Of a DNA stretch of 64,000 nt, positions 34,488 through 46,381 are shown in pieces. The translations under genes and the position numbers were made by a program. Origin of the DNA: Rhabditoides inermis. Its lineage: Eukaryota > Nematoda > Chromadorea > Rhabditida > Rhabditidae. The stretch spans positions 667,501 through 731,500 of the forward strand of contig CAWZYM010000114.1 of the NCBI GenBank assembly GCA_963966185.1, in the 5' to 3' direction. The notes below the pieces were generated by a model. That model saw nothing but the letters and a program-made list of their open reading frames with translations. It ran no database searches and had not been told where the DNA came from. Positions within the stretch are counted from its first letter, which is position 1. Every line of letters begins with the position of its first letter.

Positions 34488-36515
34488 GGAGAGAGAGAGA
34501 GTGTGTGTGTGTGTGGGGGGGGGAGGGGAGGGAGACCGATGTGTTTCAGTGGCGACGGCGGCTGCTGACGAGGACGCGTTGCTGCTGCGCATCATTGGAG
34601 GTTACTGTGGAGCGAGCACGGTGGGTGGTCTGAGGCCGATTAAACAATGGAAACATTGCATAATTGACTAGCTCCAACATGTATTATGATGATGATACTT
34701 AGTTCACAAGGAGTGTCGTTTAGGTCACAGAAGCCGATGTTGACCAGACTGATATCAGAGGTACCCTAGGAGGTCACTAGTCGAAAACCGTTTTCAAATC
34801 CACATGACCGGCCATACGTTTCGAGATATTTACGTTTCAAATTTTGGAGCTGAACCGTGTGGATTGCTTTTGCGGCCTGTCACTCCATTCGCGCGAGCTG
34901 TAAAACAGCGGCGGTGGCCTAGTGGATAGAGCGGCTGTCTGTCAAGCGGCAGGGTGTGGGTTCGCTCTCCGGATATGCTTTTCATTTTGCCGATTCTCTC
35001 CGGACGTACTTTTTTGATCGAATGGTTGGAGTCACGCATGGTGAGGGGATCATGTGGAAACCTTTGTCGGTAATACTTTTCGAATTTTTTTTAAAAATGA
35101 GTTCTAAAGAACGCAAACATTTTGTAATGAGCTCTCAACAAGACATATGACCGTTCGATTTGAAAAAAAGAAGATAGGAGTTTTCTACCAACTGCCCGAT
35201 TGTCACCGAAAAGTACAAGTCCGGAAAGTGTCGGCAAAATGAAACGCTTATCCGGAGAGCGAACCCACACCATGCCGCTTGACAGACGGCCGCTCTATCC
35301 ACTAGGCCACCGCCGCTGTTTCACAGCTCGCGCGAATGGAGTGACAGACCGCAAAAACAATCCACACGGTTGAGCTCCAAAATTTGAAACGTAATTATCT
35401 CGAAACGTATGGCCGGTCATGTGGATTTGAAAACGGTTTTCGACTAGTGACCTCCTAGGGTATCTCTGATATCAGTTTGGTCACCATCGGCTTCTGTGAC
35501 CTAAACGACACTCCTTGTGAGTGAGAAGAATATAAAGGAAACATTGTATGGATATCAGTAGCTCCAACATATGTGAGGTTGATGAAACGTATGTAAGCCT
35601 CAAATCAAATCATTTATCCGGGATCCGGGCTCGCATCATATAAGTCGGTATCATTTGTGATTTTCGAGAGTATCGCTACAGTGCTACTTTCAACCATATC
35701 CGAGACCTTTCATCGCCCTCTTCATCATTGTAGCAGAATTCAAAAAAAAATACCTAACAAACGATGTGATCGGCGAAATTCGGATGGGGAATTTGGGGGT
35801 TGTCAAAATAATATCGGGCAAAGAAAAAAGTTCTTCTTCAAATCTGCAAATATTGCTATGACAGAATTCGAGGAACTTCATTGGCATGGTTTCGGCGAAT
35901 TTAGCGACGGATCAAATTCGCTTTCACAAAAGTTCGGCCGGTGAGAGGAATCGAACCGTCGTCCCTCGATCACGAAGCGGGAATGTTACCGATACACCAT
36001 GGCTGCTCGTTCGCAGTGATTCTAAAACGTTGTGAAACATGCGCCATCATGATCTCGAAAAAGAAGTATGCAAACGACTGTTGATGGTATATAAAAACAT
36101 CTAAGTTTTAATATACCAGCAACAGCGAGAACTGTGTTCTTCCTTTTAGAATGCGAATAGCTAAACAGATGTTCGCAATTACATAGATGTTCGCGCACAC
36201 ATTCTCCAGTTCACAGCGTCTGAGAGAGAGAGAGAGCGGAGGTGGTATATTGGTAAATTCGCTGAAATAGAGTCAACGAAAGATCGGCGATTTCTGCCGT
36301 CGCCAAATTCGCCGATCTTGTGAAGCAGATTTTATCGACATTCATATTTTTCGAAAGCATAATCTTGTTTATTGCAGGCGGGCGCGGGCTCGGTGTCGGC
36401 CTCGCAGGCGCCGCCGCAGCTGATAGTGGCGGATGACGAGAAGATTCTGGTGGAGGAGGAGGAGCAGGGAGTGGTCGTCTTCAAGGAGAAGTGAGTGGAG
36501 AGAGGGGGAGGGATC

Positions 36516-36554
<39 letters not shown>

Positions 36555-36873
36555 ACTCGCATTGCAGGAGTCTGGTCGACACTGTCTACGCGCTCAAGGA
36601 TCAGTTGGCGGCTATGCAGAAGGTACGTTCTTTCAATTTCCTATAATAATATTGTTTTATTATCCTGTAATAATAAATTTTCGTTACCCCTATATTTTAT
36701 GTAATTGTCACACTGCAATAACGAATTTATGTTTTGAGGAGATGAGCTCGCTGAAGAGTACAGTGGAGAAGGAGCAGCGAGCGCGCCGGCGATTGGAAGA
36801 CACGCTGAGGAGAGAGAGCCGGGGGAGCGGCCGACTCGACGGCACCATGACGTCTCCCGACCAGGTCATCTGA
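30399..36873 (+). CDS. pix-1: PIX family Rho guanine nucleotide exchange factor (20 exons, about 659 aa)
   Basis: Exons: 30399-30497, 30544-30670, 30721-30821, 30906-31000, 31094-31189, 31338-31460, 31600-31732, 31798-31857, 31998-32077, 32187-32258, 32546-32612, 32755-32830, 32985-33136, 33316-33395, 33466-33614, 34349-34444, 34550-34620, 36378-36490, 36568-36622, 36739-36873 (1980 nt). Residues about 22-76 form an SH3 domain ([26 protein letters not shown]), the PAK-binding module. About 110-285 is a DH (RhoGEF) domain beginning [16 protein letters not shown]. About 300-400 is a PH domain. The C-terminal coiled coil has [12 protein letters not shown], the PIX trimerisation segment. The family activates Rac/Cdc42 and scaffolds GIT and PAK in cell migration and early elongation. 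A Gly-rich stretch sits near residue 495. Exon 16 uses a weak TTTGAG acceptor and the 1.76-kb intron after exon 17 is full of repeats. Confidence 0.93.
33785..34170 (-). mobile_element. Retroelement 3'-end relic with (TGATT)n tail in a PIX intron
   Basis: On the minus strand the segment ends GGATAAATGATTGATTGATT. The same kind of end occurs at 35596-35625 and 47778-47810, which suggests 5'-truncated copies of one non-LTR family with a simple-repeat tail. No coding sequence remains. Family assignment is inference. Confidence 0.35.
34445..34512. repeat. (GA)n/(GT)n microsatellite starting at a 5' splice site
   Basis: The donor GTGAGAGAGAGA of exon 34349-34444 is itself the start of the GA tract. 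Confidence 0.9.
34705..35519. mobile_element. Large inverted repeat (about 310-bp arms) with a tRNA-like segment in each arm
   Basis: Left arm 34705 to about 35015 and right arm about 35206-35519 are near-perfect reverse complements, with ends CACAAGGAGTGTCGTTTAGG and its complement. Each arm contains a tRNA-like block (plus 34911-34975; minus 35255-35325) with CCTAGTGGATAGAGCGG and GGGTTCGCTC. The spacer is about 190 bp. It lies in the large PIX intron. Either a foldback transposon or two head-to-head SINE insertions. Confidence 0.75.
35938..36012 (-). repeat. tRNA-like SINE relic in a PIX intron
   Basis: The minus strand reads AGCCATGGTGTATCGGTAAC then GGTTCGATTCC after about 35 nt. The spacing is tRNA-like but I cannot pair a complete acceptor stem. 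Confidence 0.5.
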
Positions 36874-37939
36874 GTGGGCGGGGTCGGAGTGGGCGTGACT
36901 GGACCATTGTCTCTCTCACCCCATCATTTGAATGGGTAGGGTTAGAGTGGGCGTGGCCTTTTGTTAGTTTCTCTTTGAGAAACGCTTTGTTTTGTCAAGA
37001 TTCATACGTTTCCTTCGAACGAGCGTAGATTCCCCTCTTCTGTCCCTGTTTTGTTAGATCTGCCTATGCAATTTGAGTGTGCCTTTTTGAGTTTTGCCAT
37101 GTGACATGCGAGAGCTTGGTTTTTTTTATATATAACAACTGCACAATATGGTTTTCAGGTAAAGGATTTGTAATTGGTATTTGTACTTTGTAGTCTGTTA
37201 CATGCAGCTGTCCTCACGTTGTGATTTGTGTTGCTGGCTTTGCGCAGATCAGTTTCCACCCACATTTCGAGAGTTGTGTAAATACGTGCTCAATATTTAT
37301 TGTATATTTATTTATTATTTTTACAGAATAAATCTTATTTCTTATTGAACGATTTCAAACTCCCCGTTTTCGAGGGCCAGCAATTATCTCGGGGTCAAGA
37401 AATGACGCAGACAGATGGAAGAGGTGCAAATGCACCTCGTTCCCCGATCGCAATCAAAAATATGAAGTTACGGTACTTGTGGGAGCAAAAATGTGCTCTC
37501 GAAGAGTTGTGGAGAACGTCGAGGACGATCTGCTGACAAAGTTTGAGCTGTTTCCGAAAACCCATTGTAAAGAGCAGAGACTGTATGCGCATTATGCGCA
37601 AGGAGAACTCCTATTCATCAACATACGAGTAAAAGCTCTAATAAGTCCCTAAACAAAATCCATTGCTGGCCCGCAAAAGCGGGGGACCCTTTATTTTTTT
37701 TAACGAGCGTATTAGAATGGGAGAGGGACTGTTGCTTGAGTGAGCAGGGTGCAGGGTCACACTGTCACACAACAGTTGCGCTTTTCCCGAGAGACATCAC
37801 AACCGTTCCAGCAATTTCTTTATTCTCATTCTTGTTTAATTCATTTTCATTGCACACGTTTGAGTCTTTGCTAACATTGGTTTGTAAGTGGTAACTAGTT
37901 GGAAGGGACGTGTAAGAGGGTTACTGTGGCTACGGTAGT
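36874..37939. other. Convergent 3' region (PIX / membrane protein)
   Basis: PIX 3'-UTR with a likely AATAAA at 37327-37332, then about 500 bp without coding signal. TTTATT at 37819-37824 is the minus-strand polyadenylation signal of the next gene. Confidence 0.5.
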
Positions 37940-38168
37940 CTAGTACGAGTTGAGCTGCTCGAACTCGGTGTCGCTGCCGCTCATGGTGATCACGGTAAAG
38001 TACTCCAAGTCATTCTCAGAGCCTGGAAAGGTAGGCAATAAGCCCCGCCCACAAAGACTCCGCCCACCATCGTCGCTGCCGGCGACAGAGCGGGGGCTAG
38101 TCTCCTTGGCAGTGGAGAGGAGAGCGGTGGGCTGAAGAGAGAGAGAGATAGGGAGGGAGGGAGAGAGG

Positions 38169-38213
<45 letters not shown>

Positions 38214-38216
38214 AGA

Positions 38217-38268
<52 letters not shown>

Positions 38269-39796
38269 CATAGTGACCGAGGTGCTCTGCAGGGTGGCGG
38301 CGGGAGCAGCGACACCCGCACTGTCCGCCGACTCCGTGGCTGGGTGACGCGCGTGCTGCAAGACAGGATTCTATTATTCATTGAAAGCTCTTTTTATTTT
38401 TAAAAATCTTCACGAGGGTGCGCGTCAGTTATTTTTTTAAAGATCTTTCCAAAGCTAAAAAGTTGAGTTTATAATAAACTAAAGAATTAAAGAGACACCC
38501 TCACCACTCCATCGGTGGGCGAGCCGCAGAGCCACTGCTGACCGGATGCGCCCGTCACCACACGGGCTGGAGGGAGAGAGTGGGGGAGGGAAGGAGGGGG
38601 AGAGAGAGGGGGAGAGGAAGAGAGGGAGAGAGGAGAGAGAGGGGGAGAGAGAAGAGAGAGAGGGAGAGAGAGAGAGGGAGAGAGAGAAAGGGAGAGAGAG
38701 GGAGAGAGGGGGGAGAGGGAGAGAGAGGGAGAGGGGGAGAGGGGGAGAGGGAGAGAGAGGGAGGAGATCTAAGAAGAAAGATAAGGAGTGAGATAGAAAG
38801 AGAAAGAAAAAAAGAGAGAAAAAGAGAGAAAGATAGAGAAAGAGAGAAAGAGAGAGGGAGAGATCTGTCCACCGACGTTGGAACTCGTCGCTGCCCTCCT
38901 TGTTCGTCTGGCTAGACTCCACGCCGGAAATCGTGTTGATACGCGCCGTACTCGACAGCGATTCTGAAAGTGACGTTATGCTCCGCCCACACAAGCCCCG
39001 CCCACTCTGCTGCTGTTGCTGCTGCTGCGACTCGTCGTAGTTGGGCGGCACCTCGAACATGACCTTCTTGAGACTGAAAAATACTTTGGTCGATTCAAAG
39101 TACAGTAATCCTAGGTACAGTAAGGTACAGTACTACCTGGTGTCGCTGCTGGTCATAAAGTTGGCGAAGACGCGCTCCCTCTCTACCGCGTCCTTCTTGT
39201 CAGCGGCTGCGACAGGGTCGGCGGGCTGAAATCGAGGGAACGTCAAATCAATTGACTGATTTGACATTCAAATGAGGTAGTCTCTGAATTTGAAAGTGGC
39301 GTTGACCATACCAGGATATAGTGCATACTCTCGAAGTTAAAATGACAAAATATTATACATCTTCTCTGATGAAAACTCTCATGAATCTCATGAACCGAAT
39401 GCACTTTGATCACCTTGCTCTCCTTTTTAGTGGTTGTTGTGGTTGTGGTAGTGGTCTCGGACTCGCTTTTCTCTTTCTTCTCCTCCTTCTCAGTCTTCTT
39501 CTCCTCTTTCTTCTCCACCTTCTCCACCGTTTCGTCTTTCTTTTCCTCTCCCTTCTTCTCTCCACCCTTCGTTTCCTTCTTACCGCTCTTTCCCTTTTTC
39601 GCGTCACGTCTACTGGCACTAAACTAGGTATACGGTAGCTACAGTACCCTACCGTACCTGTGAGTGTACTCCACGGACACGTCCGCCTCGCGGTGCGACT
39701 CCGAGTTGCGCTCCTCGCTGCCGTGCTCCTCTTCGTCTGAGAACATCGATTGATTATCGATTGATCATAGATTGAGAAAGAAAGGGATGGAAAGAA

Positions 39797-39853
<57 letters not shown>

Positions 39854-40252
39854 TCCCACTGAGTATCTGCTGATTGATGTTGAGCTGAATGCGCGTATCG
39901 CGATTTGTCTGCGGATCAGTCGCGTCCACAAGGTTGCGTTCCTGCCGGCGCTGAAACGGGGGTACGGTACTTACAATTTCGGGTACTGTATTTTAAATTT
40001 TGATTATTCAGTTGTTGTTGATGATTGCAATAATTGTGTGATGATGTGATATTGTGTTTAATTTTTTTTTAAATTTCAGTCAGTTATTAGGTATACGGTA
40101 TTATGCTGCGGATACTGTACAATTTGTGCAACAGTCCTTAGGTATACGGTATGCTACAGTACCGCTATCCGCTGCGCACAGTAGACGTAGAGCAGGTAGC
40201 CGGCGATAGCCGAGACAATCGAGACGGCGAGGAGAATGTAGACGAGCGCCAT
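37940..40252 (-). CDS. Unrecognised single-pass membrane protein with Lys/Glu-rich cytoplasmic tail (11 exons, about 334 aa)
   Basis: Exons in minus-strand order: 40252-40163, 39950-39860, 39736-39658, 39618-39414, 39225-39137, 39073-39006, 38963-38877, 38566-38505, 38355-38269, 38131-38068, 38022-37940 (1005 nt). The N-terminus is one strong membrane segment (MALVYILLAVSIVSAIAGYL, ending before YVYCAQR), an uncleaved signal anchor. Residues about 89-155 are a Lys/Glu-rich stretch (EKKEEKKTEKEEKKEK), then a run of nine Thr. A poly-Gln run follows (VPPNYDESQQQQ), then Ser/Thr/Ala-rich sequence. The end is DLEYFTVITMSGSDTEFEQL. The tail looks disordered, with possible tyrosine-based sorting motifs. 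The donor after EFQ (38877) is the weakest splice call. I do not recognise the family. Confidence 0.7.
38137..38265. repeat. (GA)n microsatellite filling an intron
   Basis: GA/GGGA runs occupy almost the whole intron between exons 38355-38269 and 38131-38068. Confidence 0.95.
38570..38865. repeat. GA/GGGA-rich block filling an intron
   Basis: About 300 nt of purine-only repeats between exons 38963-38877 and 38566-38505. Open frames across it are artefacts. Confidence 0.95.
39798..39851. repeat. (GA)n microsatellite
   Basis: About 26 GA dinucleotides, ending 9 nt from the exon 39950-39860. Confidence 0.95.
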
Positions 40253-40476
40253 TCTGAGAGGGAGAGAGGGTGAGAGAGAGAGAGAGAGAGAGAGATTCTA
40301 GGGTTCAAGTCGCAGCCACATGTATCTGTTGTTCCAGAATCAAAAGATGGGGAGGGGTAGGCAGCAGACTCACCTCCCTCCTCCACGGATCGACGACGCA
40401 ATGACACTTCACCCCCCGAGTGATCAATGATTCCTTCCCGAAATTTGCATAATGATACCATCGACACCCACACTTA

Positions 40477-40520
<44 letters not shown>

Positions 40521-40736
40521 CCGCTATCACGTGATTCCGCTCAGACGTCGCCGCTCTCTCCGAAACACGTGCTCCTTCACGCGCTTCTCTGCGCCTCCGC
40601 CCCTCACCTGCTCTCTCCACCCGGGCTGACCTTGTCTGCGCGTCTGCCGCATCGCTCTCTCTAGGCTCCGCCCCTTTCGGGTGCCGTCTGCGCGAAATGG
40701 CGAAGAAGACTTTTCTCGCTTCTGACGACAACCACC
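40253..40736. promoter_or_regulatory. Divergent intergenic region (membrane protein / dihydropyrimidine dehydrogenase)
   Basis: 484 nt between divergent start codons. Contains a GA run (40270-40296) and a CT run (40480-40518). No TATA box seen. The downstream ATG has a good start context (ACCACCATGG). Confidence 0.45.
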
Positions 40737-43292
40737 ATGGCACCGCCCGTTACAGTATCCGCCGACACCCAGGATATCGAGGTACTGTACTTTGAAATGG
40801 CTACTGTATTTAGGAAGTTCTAATTATACGGTGCGTTTTTTTTTGTTTGCCGAGCAGTTTGTTTGATCTTATCGGCAAAGGTCGCAGGCGGAAGGCTCAA
40901 AAAGCTCTCGAGAGAGAGTGTTTCTGTTTATTATGCGTGTGGTCTGAGAGAGTAGTGTTTGAGTGCAACATAATTCGAGGCTATCGATCGGAAAAGGGGG
41001 TGAATATGCGCAGGCAATCTGCCGATATCGTAAAGTGATCTATCTGTTCACCTTTTCCCCGTATCGAATCCCCCCTTTTGGAAGAATGATGGAGAGAGAT
41101 CACTTCTCGAAAGAACTGTGAACGCAGAGAATGCAGCATGGTGGCAGTCTCTATCTCTCATATTTTCAATCTCATCATTTTGTACAGCTCATGATTGGAG
41201 AGAGAGAGAGAGAGAGAGATCGGAAAAGGTATCGTCTCATCGCGGCGCTTGCAAAACATGGAGACCCGAGCTCTCACGTGAATAGCTACTTTTTGCGCCA
41301 ATTCGACAGCGGATTGAATTGATTTCGATCTGATTTATGCTCGCTCTTTCTATCGATGCACTAGTGAGTACAGAGTGCACGAAAACCATTGCACAAAGAA
41401 ATGAAGAAAACAGCTGTTTCACGCAGATACGTGGTTACGTTTCACGAAAAAGTTTTAACGCTTACTGAAATAATTTCTCTAATGTTTTCATTTTCGAAGA
41501 TCCCATCCAAAACTGTTTAATATCATAACTACAATGCAATGAACGAAAAAACAAAAACAAAACTGCATCGTAACAGTATTTTCTCTCACGTTTCTGAACC
41601 CAATTCAATAACATAAAAATTTCTTCAAAAACGTAAGTACGGAAGTCTCTGAAACCTTTTCTCAGTCGCTTCTGACTTTCACAAATCTTTCGGTTGTCGC
41701 GTAACCGTTTCCCTTTCAAACCAACCTTGTTAGTACAACTAACCATCTTTTGAGTAGATTCTAAGTTCAAAGTGAAAACGCACGTAACCGTTTCTTTTTT
41801 AGACGATCCTCGCCCTGAACCCGACGGTGAACAAGACGGCGCGCGCCGTGCCCTCCTACGAGACCAAGAAGAACAAGCTGAACTGGAAGAGGAACGGCGA
41901 CAAGGGATGCGGAGCAGGCGTGAGTGGTTTAGATTACTCATGTTTCCTTTTCGTTTTCAATTTTAGAACAATTTTAGAACTGTTTACATGTTTGAATGGT
42001 TTACTTTACACAATTCGTAGGGCTGCGGCAGCGGACCGGATCTCACCAACGACTTCCGTGACATCAAACACACCACTCTCTCGGAGCGCGGAGCACTCAG
42101 GGAGGCGCTGCGCTGCCTCAAGGTATGTTGGTTTACTTACATTTTAATTATTGTCTATTCATTATCACTTGGTTGTTTGATCGCACAGTTTCTTCGCTGT
42201 CTCTTTTCCATCTGTCGAATCAGTTGTAAACTGTCTCTGCATCGACCACGCGCTCTCTTTTCGCTCGCCTTCTCCGACCAAACTGATCATTTTCGCGCGT
42301 GACCCTCGGTCGCATTTTGTATCTTGGAAAAATGGCGCATTGCGGATTTTCTTTTTCCGTCGGCCACGTTTGTGTCGCAAAAAAAAACGAATCCGCGCGT
42401 CCCTAGGACTCTTATTTTCTTTCGTTGAGCGGTGTGTCTCGTAAAATGTGCCAGACCAACCCATTAACGAGACGGCAACGAGTTGTGTTTGATCGTAATA
42501 GTCGAGATAAGATAGATAGACCCTCGCGGTGTGATAAGCGAGAGATATCTCGGCATGTACATAGAATTAGACCGATCAGCGACTTTATCTCGATTTGAGG
42601 GGGTAGGCACGTGTTCTAGAAAGAAGCAGGAACTGGAGATTATTCTATTAACATTTGATCTCACAAGTAGCTTTTTTTCGCGCCACAGACCACCCACAGA
42701 AATGGCAAAAAAGCTTCGGAAAGTTTTGGTTTGCCCGGATTGTTTCTTGATTCATGATTGCGGAGAGAAACATGGAAGAATCAAAATGAGAATCACGCAT
42801 TTCCCTTTTCAGTGCGCCGATGCGCCGTGCCAGAAGTCGTGCCCCACGCAGCTCGACGTCAAGTCCTTCATCACCTCCATCTCCAACAAGGTGCAGTGGC
42901 AGTGGGCGGCCGCGCCGAGCTGGCGATCAGGGTTCGATCCCCGCGGGTGACGCTGGCGTTTTTGCAGAACTACTATGGCGCGGCGCGTCAGATTCTCTCC
43001 GACAACCCGCTCGGTCTCACCTGCGGAATGATCTGCCCCACATCCGACCTCTGCGTGGGCGGGTGAGGATTACTGTATATTGAAAGGGGATACTGTAGTT
43101 GTTTGTTGTGCTACTGTATGTGATTTTTGTGATACAGGAAGTTTGAATGTGGGTTACGGTACTTTGAATGCGGACTACGGTATTTGAATGTGGACTACGA
43201 TATGTTCAGGTGCAACCTGCACGGCAGCGAGGAGGGCGCCATCAACATTGGCGGGCTCCAGCAGTACGCCACTGAGGTGGGATCACTCTCTC

Positions 43293-43356
<64 letters not shown>

Positions 43357-43567
43357 CTTCCACATTTACATTTTCATGCATTGCTTGATTGCCACAACCA
43401 GACTATTCCAGTAGCAATGGCAATAGTGAGGGAGAAAACTTACATGTAAAACAAAAAGAGGAAAGGAAATTCCTCTGTTGCAGGTGTTCAAGAAGATGAA
43501 CATCCGTCAGATCGTGTCGAAGGAGGTGCGCGAGAACCGCAACGCCAGCCACGACAGCAAGGTGGGT

Positions 43568-43638
<71 letters not shown>

Positions 43639-44145
43639 AAGAGAAAGGGGGAAGCAATGTGAGGGCAGAGGGTGCACCAGCGTGTGAGCACTGTGGTGTG
43701 GCAAGATGGGTGGTGAAAGTGGTTTATGGGTAATAGGTTGCTTGATAGCTCGTGGTAAACCATCAATGAACAACGGGAACCAAGTGTGATGTTTGAGTGA
43801 GGTGCGTGAGCACGCAAGATGAGTATGGTACACCGTCAGCCACGACAGAAATGGGGGTTGATGAAAAGCAAGGGAAGAAGTGTTGGACAGAGTGTGTGTG
43901 TGTATGCGAAGTGACGTGGGCGGAATGTTTGAGGGCAGAGGTCAGAGCCAGCGTGGGAGGTGTGTCACTCGTCTTTTGTATGCAGACAGTAACTAATTGA
44001 TGATGGAATGGCAATATAGCAAAATTATTGAGAAAAAATTGAGACTGTTTATGTGAATGACATGAAACGTATGTGTTAGGTTTGAAAAAAATGCACGAAA
44101 AATTGTGACATTTTTTCACGAATAGTTGAGAAGAGAGAGAGACAT

Positions 44146-44176
<31 letters not shown>

Positions 44177-44177
44177 C

Positions 44178-44218
<41 letters not shown>

Positions 44219-46337
44219 CAAACAGACAGAGACCTCCCCTCCACCAGATCGCTCTGATCGGCTGTGGCCCTGCCTCCATTTCGTGTGCGTCTTTCCTCGC
44301 CCGTCTCGGATACACCGATGTCACCATATACGAGAAGAACGAGTACATCGGAGGACTCAGGTGGGAAGAATCGAAGATTTTTTTCTAGATTCATAATTGT
44401 TGTTTATCAGATTCCGACATGTACATACAATGGTAGCATGATGGGTTATCTGGAAGCACACACAATTCTACAGTGGGGTATTGAGGCTACTTGGCTGGAA
44501 CAGTGCGGCGCGAGTCCTGACTGTTCATGGTAGATGGGCGTGAACATCGCGAAGTGACCATTTCCGGATGCGAGGCGTGGTAGAAGATCTTAAAAGACTG
44601 CCGCCGCCGATGGTAGGGCTCTCAGACGGTGAGAGTGGGTTCACGCGCCCCACCGGGAGGTAGTGGAGTTCGGTAGAACAACTGCCCGCGAGGGGAATCG
44701 AACCAGCGACCGTTCACTTAGCAAGCTGTGACGCTATCCACTTGGCCAACCCGGCCCATAAATTTATAATAAGTTGTTAAACACTTTGTTTTTTTGTCTA
44801 AAATGAACGAGAAAGAACGAGTACATTGGAGGACTCCGGTGAGTGAGCGTTACTATACTCGAACGAGAACGATTAGGGTGAATATGTTTCGTATTACATT
44901 TTTACACAACGTCCCGTCTTCGTGAAGTCCATGAAATCGTGTGATGTAATATTAGTGTGAAAATTGTGAAGTTGATAGAACGCGATTCTCTGTATTCCCC
45001 GTAGAGTATCACACCTGTTTTTGCGTGTGAAATGAAACGTACTTGAATCGGACACGAAGCAATTGTTAGAATTATTGATTCTGTCTCATGGATCCTCTCA
45101 GGTCATGGAATTGTCGCGAATGTTCACAACCTCTTTAGTGTTTGCTATGAAACGTACACTATAATTTTTTTTTTAAAATTAAAAATAAAATATCCAGCTC
45201 CGGCGAGATCCCGCAGTTCCGCCTCCCCTATGACGTCGTCGATTTCGAGATCCAGCTCGCCCGCGACATCGGCGTCAAGGTATACGGTACTTTGAGTTAC
45301 TGTACTTTATAATTGGTCTACTGTACCCGTTTCAGATCGTCACTGGCCGCTCGCTGAACAAGGCCGACCTCACCCTCCAGAAGCTCAAGGAGGAGAACAC
45401 CGTGGGTGGTCCATATTATCGATTGATTATCAAATTTTCGATTTTCAGGCCGTGTTCGTGGGAATCGGAATGCCGGAGCCGAAGAAGATCTCCATGTTCA
45501 AGGTGAGTGAGAGAAGCTCCGCCTACTCTAACCCCGCCCCTCTCATTCAGGATCTGAAAATCGAGAACGGCTTTTACACGTCCAAGGACTTCCTGCCCCT
45601 CGTCTCCAAGGCGTCCAAGCCCGGTACGGTATACTGTAAACTGAATTACGGTGAGATTACGGTAACCCTGCTTCAGGCATGTGCGGCTGCAAGTCGACTC
45701 AGCTGCCGCAGCTGCGCGGTCGCGTCCTCGTCCTCGGTACGTTAGGGTTACTGTATCGGGAATAAGAGTACTGTAGAATCCGGTGTTTACTACATTATGA
45801 AGAGACAGTCTATTCAGCATTTCGAAACAGATGCTGGGTCCCGCCACGACTATCTTTACCGTATTCCAGGCGCGGGAGACACTGCCTTCGACTGCGCCAC
45901 GTCGGCTCTCCGCTGCGGCGCGAGCCGTGTGACTGTCGTGTTCCGCAAGGGATTCACCAGCATCCGCGCCGTCCCCGAGGAGGTACGAACGGATTCCGGG
46001 TCCCACCACGATTGCCTCAATTTACTTTATGTAATGACTTTATTCATTCAATACGTGGGCTTTATTGACTCGAAATATATATTGCGCCGTTCTATAGGCG
46101 CGTTGTGAGACGTATCATGAAAGTTACTGATAAATATGGTTTCACGGATATGACATCAAATGTCGAACGCGTATAGGTAGACGTTTTATTAGTACCATGT
46201 GTGACATGTGAGATGTCGTAGCTTTTCGAAAGGTATGATGTTCCACCACGATCAGCCTGATTACAGATGGAGGCGGCTCGCGAGGAGAAGTGCGAGTTCA
46301 TGCCCTTCATGGCTCCCAAGAGCGTCAACGTCAAGGT

Positions 46338-46381
<44 letters not shown>

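Noticed and set aside
45416..46009. 197-codon minus-strand open frame
   Set aside because: It is antisense to four dihydropyrimidine dehydrogenase exons and crosses their introns; GC-rich shadow frame.
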